Origin: Bacillota bacterium
Lineage (GTDB): Bacteria > Bacillota > Clostridia > Lachnospirales > Lachnospiraceae
DNA: 64,000 nt
NCBI GenBank assembly: GCA_023398375.1
Contig: JAEWSH010000124.1
Location: 1-64,000, forward strand
Reading direction: 5' to 3'
In this document: positions 45,932 through 53,582 of the stretch, piece by piece
Position numbering within the stretch: position 1 is the first letter of the stretch
Layout: the number at the start of each line of letters is the position of its first letter
Translations under genes and position numbers: made by a program
The notes under the pieces: generated by a model
Databases searched by the model: none
What the model was told of the DNA's origin: nothing
What the model saw: the letters and a program-made list of their open reading frames with translations, nothing else

Positions 45932-45982
45932 TGAGCTTATTTAAGATGCAATAATCCAGCATCCTGAATAAGCTCTTTTTTA
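45932..45982 (+). terminator. Terminator of the NifU-like/GGGtGRT unit
   Basis: TGAGCTTATT pairs with AATAAGCTC, with an inner GATGC/GCATC stem, and is followed by seven T. Confidence 0.9.
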
Positions 45983-46083
45983 CGCTATAGGAAATACTCT
46001 CGGCCAAAACATATTCTTTGTTCTATAACACTTTACATGGAATTGAATAGTATAAATGAAAGAGTAAGTGTAGGATATGATGT

Positions 46084-46890
46084 ATGGGATACTATATTAC
46101 AGTCGAAAATAATGTGAATATTTATGTTGAAGATCTTAATCCGACCGGTAAAAAAACGATTCTGTTTCTTCATGGCTGGCCAGGAAGCCATAAGCTTTTT
46201 GAATATCAATTTGATGTGCTTCCAAGCCATGGATTTCGTTGTATCGGGATAGATACAAGAGGGTTTGGGAATTCAGATAAACCATTTTATGGTTATGATT
46301 ACAATCAATTGGCTGATGATGTGAGAGTTGTAATTGATACTTTGAAATTAAGAGATATTATCTTGGTAGGACATTCAACCGGAGGTGCCATTGCCGTAAG
46401 ATATATGGCAAAACATAAAGAGTATGGAGTATCGAAGCTTGTACTATGTGCAGCAGCGGCACCAAGTCTTATCAAACGACCTAATTTTCCGTATGGTGTT
46501 GATAAGAGTGTAGTACTTCAAATCATTGAAGGAACTTATGCTGATCGTCCCCAGATGTTAAGAAACTTTGGTGATATTTTCTTCTATCAGCATATTACAG
46601 GAGCATTTTCCGATTGGTTCTTTCAGCTGGGATTGCAGGCGGCAGGATGGGCGACCTCAGCAGTTGCAAATACCTGGATAAATGAAGTACTATTTAACGA
46701 TCTGGAAAAAATTACAGTTCCAGCGCTGATCATACATGGAATACATGATAAAGTAGTGCCATTTTCATTAGGTGAGATTCAGAAAAAATACATGAAAAAT
46801 GCCAAACTAGTACCATTTGAATTTAGCGGCCATGCAACATTTTATGACCAAAAAGATGAATTTAATAAGGTACTGGCAGAATTTGCGTAA
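46084..46890 (+). CDS. Alpha/beta hydrolase
   Basis: A 268-residue cytoplasmic hydrolase. The oxyanion segment FLHGWPGSHKLFEYQ, DTRGFGNSDKP, the nucleophile elbow GHSTGGA with Ser98, the acid region IHGIHDKVVPF, and a C-terminal FSGHATFYD His complete the triad. It resembles chloroperoxidase or lactonase-type members, and the substrate cannot be predicted. The ATG at 46084 has a weak upstream site. It is flanked by a terminator and a repeat element, so it is probably a single unit. Confidence 0.88.
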   Translation: MGYYITVENNVNIYVEDLNPTGKKTILFLHGWPGSHKLFEYQFDVLPSHGFRCIGIDTRGFGNSDKPFYGYDYNQLADDVRVVIDTLKLRDIILVGHSTGGAIAVRYMAKHKEYGVSKLVLCAAAAPSLIKRPNFPYGVDKSVVLQIIEGTYADRPQMLRNFGDIFFYQHITGAFSDWFFQLGLQAAGWATSAVANTWINEVLFNDLEKITVPALIIHGIHDKVVPFSLGEIQKKYMKNAKLVPFEFSGHATFYDQKDEFNKVLAEFA

Positions 46891-47099
46891 AAACAGTGAA
46901 CAAGTTTGCATATTTGATTCGTCCATTTACACAATTTGCGTTACTGCAAAATTGACACACAACATAGTTCATTCGCAATGCGCTGGTTTATCATTAAACA
47001 GCATAAACGAGAAGAAACATGCTTTGCGAATTTCTCTCGTTATCGCGGTATTCGTCAAATGTTTCTGCTAGCAGAACATTTTCCTCATTACTCACGTAA

Positions 47100-47196
47100 A
47101 TAAAATAGCAGCGAACGGTCTCTTTATGGATAACCATTCGCTGCTATTGTTTTGGATAACTTTAGGTGATAAACTTATGCACATGAAAAGGGGCGT
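47100..47196. repeat. Inverted-repeat intergenic element, copy B
   Basis: The 308-base gap between the hydrolase gene and the convergent lipoprotein gene holds this element. AATAGCAGCGAA (47104-47115) pairs perfectly with TTCGCTGCTATT (47137-47148) around a core that includes CGGTCTCTTTATGGATAA. Bases 47127-47196 are the reverse complement of copy A (34981-35048). The rest of the gap (46891-47100) holds no gene I can support, although TGGTTTATCA near 46984 also recalls copy A, so the element may be longer. Confidence 0.65.
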
Positions 47197-47198
47197 TA

Positions 47199-47762
47199 CT
47201 ATTCAGCGGCTTCTGTTGTTGGTGCTTCGGATGGAGTTTCTTCTGTCGGAGTGTCGGTAGTGGAATCTTCGGAATAGGAAGTTCCTGTGTTTTCGTCTGT
47301 AACAGTCACATCATCACCGTCTGGCATATTTCCCATAAGGATATCTCCAATATATTGTACACGTTTGATCGCACGTTCATAGTTTTCATTTGCGGCTTCA
47401 AGTGTTGCTGGATCGAATTCCTCTGCTTCAAATGCTTCATGGTACATGGTGACAGCATCAGACATATAAGAGCCTGCCTCGTCCGCAAGAGACTCTATAG
47501 AACTAAATTGTTCCGGAACGGTCATCTCAGACAAGATAGTAAATTTTTCATTTAGGGTGTCAAGAGCAGTTAATAAATCGTCTGTTGCTGATTCAGAAGA
47601 AGGGTCGATGGCATTGATGATATCATTTTGTTCTTTAATGTCATTGCAGAAATTAGTCATTTCTTCTTTGTAAATATTGAGAGCCTTATTTTCTTTTCCA
47701 CAACCAGTAAGAGTTAACAGCGCTATGCTTAAAAATAGGGTAAGTAATAAATTATGTTTCAT
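47199..47762 (-). CDS. Lipoprotein of unknown function
   Basis: A 187-residue secreted lipoprotein: the signal peptide ends LTLTGCGKE, with Cys21 as the lipid site. The mature part is helical and acidic, and the last 40 residues are rich in Thr, Glu and Pro (low complexity). No domain is recognised. It stands alone on the - strand with AAGGAG six to eight bases before its ATG, between the repeat element and metH on the other strand. Confidence 0.75.
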   Translation of the reverse strand: MKHNLLLTLFLSIALLTLTGCGKENKALNIYKEEMTNFCNDIKEQNDIINAIDPSSESATDDLLTALDTLNEKFTILSEMTVPEQFSSIESLADEAGSYMSDAVTMYHEAFEAEEFDPATLEAANENYERAIKRVQYIGDILMGNMPDGDDVTVTDENTGTSYSEDSTTDTPTEETPSEAPTTEAAE

Positions 47763-47997
47763 GATATTTACTCCTTATGGCAAGTATTACATTAGTTTTG
47801 CACAAATATTAAAAAACTTAACAATTTAATTTATCATATTTATTGATAGAAAGCAATAAACAGCGTAAAAGAGTTTGCCCTATAAATTGTTTCATGATAT
47901 TATTTGATACAAAGATCTTTAAGAATTTAGAATCTGGTAACTATTTATATAGAATTGACATTTATAACGAATTACATACTTAGGGAGATAATATTAT

Positions 47998-50454
47998 ATG
48001 ACTAAAAATGAATTTTGGAATTTATGTAAGAAATACCCTCTTTATTTGGATGGGGCCACAGGCTCTTATTTAATCAAACATGGAATGCCTAGTGGTGTAT
48101 GTCCTGAAAAATGGATTCTTGAACATAGAGATATTGCGGTACAGATGCAAAAAGAATATATAGAAGCTGGAAGTAATATCGTTTATGCGCCGACTTTTAC
48201 CAGCAATCGTGTAAAACTTCAGGAATATGGTCTGGGAGATAAGATAAAAGAAATCAATGAAGACTTAGTGGCTATTTCAAAGGAAGCGGCAGATGGAAAA
48301 GGATATGTTGCCGGAGATCTTACTATGACTGGGACGCAGTTGGCACCAATAGGTCCCCTGCAGTTCGAAGAATTAGTTGATATCTACAAAGAACAGGTAA
48401 GCTATCAGGTGAATGCTGGAATTGATCTGATTGTTATTGAAACAATGATGAGTCTGCAGGAATCCAGGGCAGCATTGATTGCCTGTAAGGAAGTATGCGA
48501 CCTGCCGGTAATGGTAACGATGACTTTCGAATCTGACGGACGTAGTTTATATGGAACTGATGCCAAGACGGCTGCGGTCGTATTATCAAGCTTAGGGGCG
48601 GCTGCAATAGGAGCAAACTGTTCCACCGGACCGGATAAGATGGTTGAAGTGATACGGGATATGGCTTCTGTTACAGATATTCCGATTATTGCGAAACCAA
48701 ATGCAGGGCTCCCAAGTCTGGCTGAAGACGGAACTACAATTTATGATATGGACAAGGATACGTTTGCCCGTGAGATGATTTCTTTGGTAGAAGCAGGTGC
48801 TTCTGTTTTAGGCGGATGCTGTGGAACTTCTCCGGCTTATATAAAAGCACTTTATGACAGTACGCATCTATTAACAGTGAAAGAACCTAAAAAAATAACG
48901 AAGAGGCTTCTGGCTTCGGAAAGAAGTACTTTAGCATTTGGTCTGGATGATAATTTTATCATTGTTGGTGAACGTATTAATCCTACCGGAAAGAAAAAGT
49001 TACAGGCCGAATTAAGAGAAGGCCTTTTTGATATGGTAACAGAGTTCGCAGAGCAGCAAGAATTGAGTGGTGCGCAAATATTGGATATCAATATGGGAAT
49101 GAATGGAATCGATGAGAAAGATATGATGCTGAAAGCAATTGAACAGGTGAGCAATGTTACATCATTGCCTTTGTCGATTGATTCCAGCCATGTAGATGTC
49201 ATGGAAGCAGCACTTCGCAAATATCCGGGACGGGCGCTCATCAATTCCATATCCTTGGAAAAGAGTAAATTTGATAATTTACTGCCAATTGCAAAAAAAT
49301 ATGGTGCAATGTTTATTTTACTTCCGCTATCAGATGAAGGATTGCCAAAGGATCTAAACGAAAAAAAGAGTATTATTGACACCATTCTTTCACGTGCTTT
49401 AGAACTTGGGATGCGAAAAGAAGATATTGTAGTAGATGGTCTGGTCGCAACTGTTGGGGCAAATAAGAATGCCGCATTAGAAACGCTGGAAACAATCCGT
49501 TTCTGCAAAGAAAAAGGACTGGCTACCATATGTGGTCTGTCTAATATTTCTTTCGGATTGCCTGAAAGAAGCTATATCAATTCCACATTTTTAACGATGG
49601 CAATCGGTGCGGGTCTCACAATGGCCATCGCAAATCCGAACCAGCAATTATTGGTAAGCAGTGCATATGCTGCAGATTTACTACTTCATAAAGAGGAATC
49701 TGATATCCGGTATATAGAACTAATGAATTCATATAAGGAAAAAGAGGAGCAGAGTATAACAGGAACTGTCTCTATTGCAGACAGTTCGGAAATTTCTGAA
49801 CCTAAGACATGCCAAAATTCTGTTCATGAAAAACTCTATGAGGCGGTATTAAAAGGAAATCAGAAGAAAATAATCCAGATTACTACAGATGCGATTGAGC
49901 AGGGAAACGAACCGCAAAAGTTATTAAGTGAAATCTTATTGCCGGCAATTAATAAAGTCGGGGATTTATTTGATCAGGGGAAATATTTTCTGCCGCAATT
50001 GATTGCAAGTGCAGAAGCGATGAAATTATCCATTGAATACCTCGAACCTTTATTATTAGAGTCACATGGCGGAAAAGAAATGCCTACGATCGTGATTGCT
50101 ACTGTACAGGGGGATATTCATGATATCGGGAAGAATCTTGTGGCATTGATGTTGAAAAATCATGGATTTAAAGTAATTGATCTTGGAAAAGATGTGACGA
50201 AAGAAACCATTATTGCTGCGGCAATAGAAAATAATGCCAAAATCATAGCCTTATCTGCACTTATGACAACAACCATGAAAGAAATGAAACATGTGGTTAC
50301 GTATGCAAAAGAAAAAGGTGTCGAAGCAAAAATTATTATAGGCGGTGCAGTCATTACGCAAAGCTATGCTGATGAGATTGGAGCAGACGGTTATTCGAAG
50401 GATGCAGCAGATGCAGTAAATTTAACAAAAAAAATACTTGATATAGAGGAGTAG
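47998..50454 (+). CDS. metH: Cobalamin-dependent methionine synthase, without reactivation domain
   Basis: Transfers the methyl group of methyl-THF to homocysteine through cobalamin. Residues 1-300 are the homocysteine domain, with zinc cysteines in GANCSTGP and GGCCGTSP. The pterin-binding domain follows (about 310-590, IIVGERINPTGKKK and INSISLEKSKF). The cobalamin domain (about 610-818) has GDIHDIGKN near 703-711. The C-terminal AdoMet reactivation domain of long MetH enzymes is missing (818 residues against about 1200), as is usual in Clostridia, so a separate activator is needed. The 235-base upstream gap shows no S-box. A hairpin terminator overlaps its stop codon. Confidence 0.95.
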   Translation: MTKNEFWNLCKKYPLYLDGATGSYLIKHGMPSGVCPEKWILEHRDIAVQMQKEYIEAGSNIVYAPTFTSNRVKLQEYGLGDKIKEINEDLVAISKEAADGKGYVAGDLTMTGTQLAPIGPLQFEELVDIYKEQVSYQVNAGIDLIVIETMMSLQESRAALIACKEVCDLPVMVTMTFESDGRSLYGTDAKTAAVVLSSLGAAAIGANCSTGPDKMVEVIRDMASVTDIPIIAKPNAGLPSLAEDGTTIYDMDKDTFAREMISLVEAGASVLGGCCGTSPAYIKALYDSTHLLTVKEPKKITKRLLASERSTLAFGLDDNFIIVGERINPTGKKKLQAELREGLFDMVTEFAEQQELSGAQILDINMGMNGIDEKDMMLKAIEQVSNVTSLPLSIDSSHVDVMEAALRKYPGRALINSISLEKSKFDNLLPIAKKYGAMFILLPLSDEGLPKDLNEKKSIIDTILSRALELGMRKEDIVVDGLVATVGANKNAALETLETIRFCKEKGLATICGLSNISFGLPERSYINSTFLTMAIGAGLTMAIANPNQQLLVSSAYAADLLLHKEESDIRYIELMNSYKEKEEQSITGTVSIADSSEISEPKTCQNSVHEKLYEAVLKGNQKKIIQITTDAIEQGNEPQKLLSEILLPAINKVGDLFDQGKYFLPQLIASAEAMKLSIEYLEPLLLESHGGKEMPTIVIATVQGDIHDIGKNLVALMLKNHGFKVIDLGKDVTKETIIAAAIENNAKIIALSALMTTTMKEMKHVVTYAKEKGVEAKIIIGGAVITQSYADEIGADGYSKDAADAVNLTKKILDIEE

Positions 50455-50477
50455 GATCCTCTATATTGTATTTTTCT
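50441..50477 (+). terminator. Terminator at the end of metH
   Basis: Perfect 10-base arms ATATAGAGGA/TCCTCTATAT around a 6-base loop that holds the metH stop codon, followed by TGTATTTTTC. Confidence 0.8.
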
Positions 50478-50501
50478 GAATACATAGTGAAATCCAGACT
50501 A

Positions 50502-50530
50502 TTGACATAACTCTGAGATGATGTGATAAT
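50502..50530 (+). promoter_or_regulatory. Promoter of the ilvB unit
   Basis: TTGACA (50502-50507), 17-base spacer, GATAAT (50525-50530). The transcript would start near 50537 and carry a 100-base leader. Confidence 0.7.
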
Positions 50531-50550
50531 AGGCGTTACTGGAAGTTGTT

Positions 50551-50576
50551 TTAGCTTCGCTAATGGAAGATAGGAG
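50551..50576 (+). promoter_or_regulatory. Leader hairpin and AGATAGGAG site before ilvB
   Basis: TTAGC, loop TTC, GCTAA (50551-50563) is followed by AGATAGGAG (50568-50576). The preceding TTACTGGAAG recalls the CACTGGAAG box of the longer elements. The site serves a six-codon frame, not ilvB itself. Confidence 0.45.
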
Positions 50577-50582
50577 ATAGTA

Positions 50583-50603
50583 ATGATCCTATATGGTACA
50601 TAA
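50583..50603 (+). CDS. Possible six-residue leader peptide of ilvB
   Basis: An ATG seven bases after AGATAGGAG opens a short frame, MILYGT, that ends 34 bases before the ilvB start. It includes Ile and Leu codons (ATC, CTA). It could sense isoleucine or leucine supply by translation coupling. No terminator follows it, so classical attenuation is not supported. Too short to prove. Confidence 0.3.
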   Translation: MILYGT

Positions 50604-50637
50604 TAAACAAATACTTGCAAAGGGTTAGGTGAATAAG

Positions 50638-52257
50638 ATGAACGGCGCAGATGCAATGGTAAAATGTTTAGAAAATGAAGGCGTATCAGCTATTTTTGGG
50701 TATCCTGGAGTAGCGATATGTCCTTTTTTTAATAGTATACTGAATACGGATATTGAGAGTATTCTGGTGCGTACCGAGCAAAACGCGGCACATGCTGCGA
50801 GTGGTTACGCTAGAGTTACAGGTAAGGTCGGCGTCTGTGTCGTCACTTCCGGTCCTGGCGCGACCAATTTGATCACTGGCATTGCAACAGCGTTTGCTGA
50901 CAGCATTCCATTGGTATGTCTTTCCGGTCAGGTAGACAGTTCCTTACTTGGCAGTGATGTTTTTCAGGAGGCTGATATTACTGGGGCCGTTGAATCTTTT
51001 GTAAAATTCAGTTATTTGATAAAGAAAGTAGAAGACATTCCAAGGGTTTTTAAGGAAGCTTTTTATATTGCGAATAGTGGCAGAAAGGGACCTGTGTTAA
51101 TTGATATTCCGATGGATATTCAAAACGCTGTGCTAAAGGAATATCAATATCCGGAAGAAGTAAATTTAAGAACCTATAAGCCTACAGTAAATGGTCATGC
51201 AGTACAGATTAAAAATGTCATTAAAGAGCTTGAGAAATCAAAACGTCCAATTATGTGTGTGGGCGGTGGTGTATTTTTAAGTGATGCGGTAACTGAACTT
51301 AGAACTTTTGCAACGACATATGAGATTCCAGTAGTATCTACATTGATGGGAATTGGTGTCATGCCGACAGAGCACCCATTGTATTTTGGTATGGTTGGAA
51401 ACAACGGAAAGGGATATGCCAATCGCGCCATGAATGAGTCTGACTTAATTATAATGGTAGGTGCAAGGGTGGCGGATCGTGCTGTCAGCCAGCCTGACTT
51501 GATTGTCGGGAACAAAGTAATGGTACACATTGATGTAGATCCAGCAGAAATAGGAAAAAATGTAGGACCGACCATTCCGTTGGTTGGTGATGCCAAACAT
51601 ATTTTTGCTGATTTCATGAAGCAGGAATGTCATCCTGAACACAAAGAATGGATACAGATTCTAAATGAATATAAAATAAAGATGGTTCCCAAAAGACAGC
51701 CAAATCCAGATTATGTAGATCCGGCTGCGTTTATTAGTATACTTTCTGGTAAGATGAAACGTGACGGGATTTATGTAGCGGATGTAGGTCAAAATCAGAT
51801 GTGGTCCTGTGGATATCATATTGTAAGAGAAGGAAGATTCCTGACTTCCGGCGGTATGGGAACAATGGGATATTCCATTCCTGCAGCAATGGGTGCCAAA
51901 AGAGGCGATATGAGCAAACAGGTTATAGCAGTATGCGGTGATGGTTCTTTTCAAATGTCTATGATGGAATTTGCTACGATCCGTCAGGCTAAGATACCAG
52001 TTAAGGTCATTGTATTTAATAATAGTTATCTGGGACTTGTAAGAGAATATCAATTCAATCAATATCAGGCTCACTACAATGTCGTTGATCTGACAGGAAA
52101 TCCGAATCTTGAAAAATTGGCAGAAGCCTATGAGTTGCCGTTCGTACGTATCTATAACATGGAAAATATTGAGCAGAAGATTGAAGACTTTTTAAGAGAT
52201 GATGCAACAGCATTGATGGAGTGCATGATAGATCCAATGGATACTATAAAAGCGTGA
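50638..52257 (+). CDS. ilvB: Acetolactate synthase large subunit
   Basis: ThDP enzyme, first common step of branched-chain amino acid synthesis. The catalytic Glu lies in LVRTEQNAAHAASGYARVTGKVGV, followed by TSGPGATNLITGIA. The ThDP/Mg site is GDGSFQMSMMEFATIRQAKIPVKVIVFNN near the C-terminus. Length 539 residues, slightly short of E. coli enzymes (about 560-570). The ATG at 50638 follows AGGTG; a GTG at 50629 overlaps that site. It is followed by a multi-hairpin element and a small-subunit gene. Pyruvate-oxidase relatives share the fold, but the two small subunits and ilvC downstream support acetolactate synthase. Confidence 0.93.
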   Translation: MNGADAMVKCLENEGVSAIFGYPGVAICPFFNSILNTDIESILVRTEQNAAHAASGYARVTGKVGVCVVTSGPGATNLITGIATAFADSIPLVCLSGQVDSSLLGSDVFQEADITGAVESFVKFSYLIKKVEDIPRVFKEAFYIANSGRKGPVLIDIPMDIQNAVLKEYQYPEEVNLRTYKPTVNGHAVQIKNVIKELEKSKRPIMCVGGGVFLSDAVTELRTFATTYEIPVVSTLMGIGVMPTEHPLYFGMVGNNGKGYANRAMNESDLIIMVGARVADRAVSQPDLIVGNKVMVHIDVDPAEIGKNVGPTIPLVGDAKHIFADFMKQECHPEHKEWIQILNEYKIKMVPKRQPNPDYVDPAAFISILSGKMKRDGIYVADVGQNQMWSCGYHIVREGRFLTSGGMGTMGYSIPAAMGAKRGDMSKQVIAVCGDGSFQMSMMEFATIRQAKIPVKVIVFNNSYLGLVREYQFNQYQAHYNVVDLTGNPNLEKLAEAYELPFVRIYNMENIEQKIEDFLRDDATALMECMIDPMDTIKA

Positions 52258-52396
52258 GAAGAAATTCTAAGCAGCGAAAATACTGTTGCTAAGAATTTCT
52301 AAATCAAACACTGGAAGAAGCCGCATGCGTCTTCTTCTTCCGGACTATTTATGCTACCAGTAGTGGCATGTTTGGAAGTGTGAAAAGAATGGAGAT
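52254..52396 (+). repeat. Multi-hairpin intergenic element, copy 2 (ilvB-ilvN)
   Basis: AGAAATTCT (52260-52268) pairs with AGAATTTCT (52292-52300), with AGCA/TGCT inside. Then AACACTGGAAGAAG starts a hairpin GGAAGAAG/CTTCTTCC (52313-52320/52334-52341), followed by ATGCTACCA/TGGCAT. The CACTGGAAGAAG box is the same as in the leuD copy. It begins at the ilvB stop codon and ends at ATGGAG before the small-subunit gene. Confidence 0.6.
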
Positions 52397-52401
52397 TTAA
52401 T

Positions 52402-52893
52402 ATGATGAAGAGAATATATTCGGTTCTGGTAGAAAATAGAGCGGGTGTTTTATGTAAAGTAGCAGGTCTTTTCTCCAGAAGGTGTTATAATATTGATAGT
52501 CTTGCAGTTGGTGAAACAGATGATCCTAAGATATCCTGTATGACGATTGTATCAAGCGGCGATCAGCGAACGATAGAACAGATTGAGAAGCAGCTTAATA
52601 AGAAGCTGGATGTTATTAAAGTAAAGACGTTTGATGATACGCAAAGCATCAGCCGTGAACTGATGCTGATCAAAGTAAAGTATAATAAAGGAAACAGGCG
52701 CGATATTTTAGAAATCTGTGATGTCATGAAAGCGGATATAGCAGACATGTCAAAAAATTTTATGATACTTCAGATTTGTGATATTCCGGAAAAGATAACG
52801 CTATTCATTAATATGCTGCAATCGATCAGCATTGTTGAAGTAGCAAGAACCGGAACGTTAGCACTTCAAAAATGTGCAGAGAACGATAACTAG
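52402..52893 (+). CDS. ilvN: Acetolactate synthase small subunit, first copy
   Basis: Regulatory subunit of 163 residues: an N-terminal ACT domain (RIYSVLVENRAGVLCKVAGLFSRRCYNIDSL) and a C-terminal part (ISRELMLIKVKYNKGNRRDILEICDVM). It binds valine-type effectors and stimulates the large subunit. It shares the ACT start FSRR.YNI with the second copy at 53021 but differs elsewhere, so the two are paralogues, not a recent duplication. The transcript from ilvB reaches it through a multi-hairpin leader; the second copy has its own promoter. Confidence 0.93.
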   Translation: MMKRIYSVLVENRAGVLCKVAGLFSRRCYNIDSLAVGETDDPKISCMTIVSSGDQRTIEQIEKQLNKKLDVIKVKTFDDTQSISRELMLIKVKYNKGNRRDILEICDVMKADIADMSKNFMILQICDIPEKITLFINMLQSISIVEVARTGTLALQKCAENDN

Positions 52894-52907
52894 AGGATAT
52901 ACCCTGT

Positions 52908-52922
52908 ATAACTATTGGTAAT
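52908..52922. promoter_or_regulatory. Candidate LysR-type operator before the second ilvN copy
   Basis: ATAACTATTGGTAAT matches the perfect dyad before leuC (ATAACTATAGGTTAT) at 13 of 15 bases. It lies 36 bases upstream of the -35 box at 52959, a normal activator position. Confidence 0.45.
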
Positions 52923-52958
52923 AATGCATAAAAACAGAAGGTTTTAAACTGCGATTTC

Positions 52959-52987
52959 TTGACAAATACGATAATTATTGTTAGAAT
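52959..52987 (+). promoter_or_regulatory. Sigma-A promoter of the ilvN2-ilvC unit
   Basis: TTGACA (52959-52964), 17-base spacer and TAGAAT (52982-52987), 33 bases before the start codon at 53021. Confidence 0.85.
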
Positions 52988-53020
52988 ACTAAGCAAACAT
53001 GCAGATGGGAGCAAAATCGA

Positions 53021-53524
53021 ATGCAGAAGAAAGTTTTTCAATTATTAGTAGATAATACTTCGGGTGTATTGAGTCGTATTTCAGGTTTATTCAGTCGAAG
53101 AGGATATAATATTGAGAGTATTACAGCAGGCGTTACAGCAGATCCAAGATTTACAAGAATAACAATTGTGGCATCCGGTGATAACGATATACTTGATCAG
53201 ATAGAGAAACAGGTAGCAAAACTTGTTGACATCAGAGATATCAGGGAATTAAAGCCGGATGAGAGTGTGTATAGAGAACTGTGCCTGATTAAAGTAGAAG
53301 CAACAGCACAGCAGCGTCAGTCAATTGTTGCAGTTACGGATATATTCAGAGCGAATATCATTGATGTTGCACAAGATTCATTGATCATCGAGTTAACAGG
53401 TAATCAGGCAAAGATCGATGCTTTTATTAATCTGCTTGACGGACATAATATTTTGGAATTAGCCAGAACGGGAATTGCCGGACTCAACCGCGGCAAGGAA
53501 AAAGTAATTTGGATTGATGAATGA
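53021..53524 (+). CDS. ilvN: Acetolactate synthase small subunit, second copy
   Basis: A second regulatory subunit of 167 residues in tandem with the first: VFQLLVDNTSGVLSRISGLFSRRGYNIESITAGV (ACT domain) and YRELCLIKVEATAQQRQSIVAVTDIFRANIIDV. It is closer to the usual IlvH consensus than the first copy. Its own sigma-A promoter, 33 bases upstream, also serves ilvC. The ribosome binding site is CAGATGGGAG, the recurring AGATNGGAG type. The pair of paralogues suggests two regulatory states for one large subunit, or use with another catalytic subunit elsewhere. Confidence 0.94.
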   Translation: MQKKVFQLLVDNTSGVLSRISGLFSRRGYNIESITAGVTADPRFTRITIVASGDNDILDQIEKQVAKLVDIRDIRELKPDESVYRELCLIKVEATAQQRQSIVAVTDIFRANIIDVAQDSLIIELTGNQAKIDAFINLLDGHNILELARTGIAGLNRGKEKVIWIDE

Positions 53525-53582
53525 GTTAGCTCTTAGGGAAACCTTTTAGTTATAGAAGAATAATAAAACGGAGGAAAAGGAA

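Noticed and set aside
47955..47982. TTGACA with TACTTA as the metH promoter
   Set aside because: The spacer is 16 bases and the implied start of transcription would fall at or after the ribosome binding site.
47763..47997. S-box, T-box or cobalamin riboswitch before metH
   Set aside because: None of the conserved core sequences are present; the region is A/T-rich with no stable stems that I could find.
48852..49529. 225-residue frame on the - strand inside metH
   Set aside because: Fully antisense to a well-supported gene, low complexity, no ribosome binding site or known domain.
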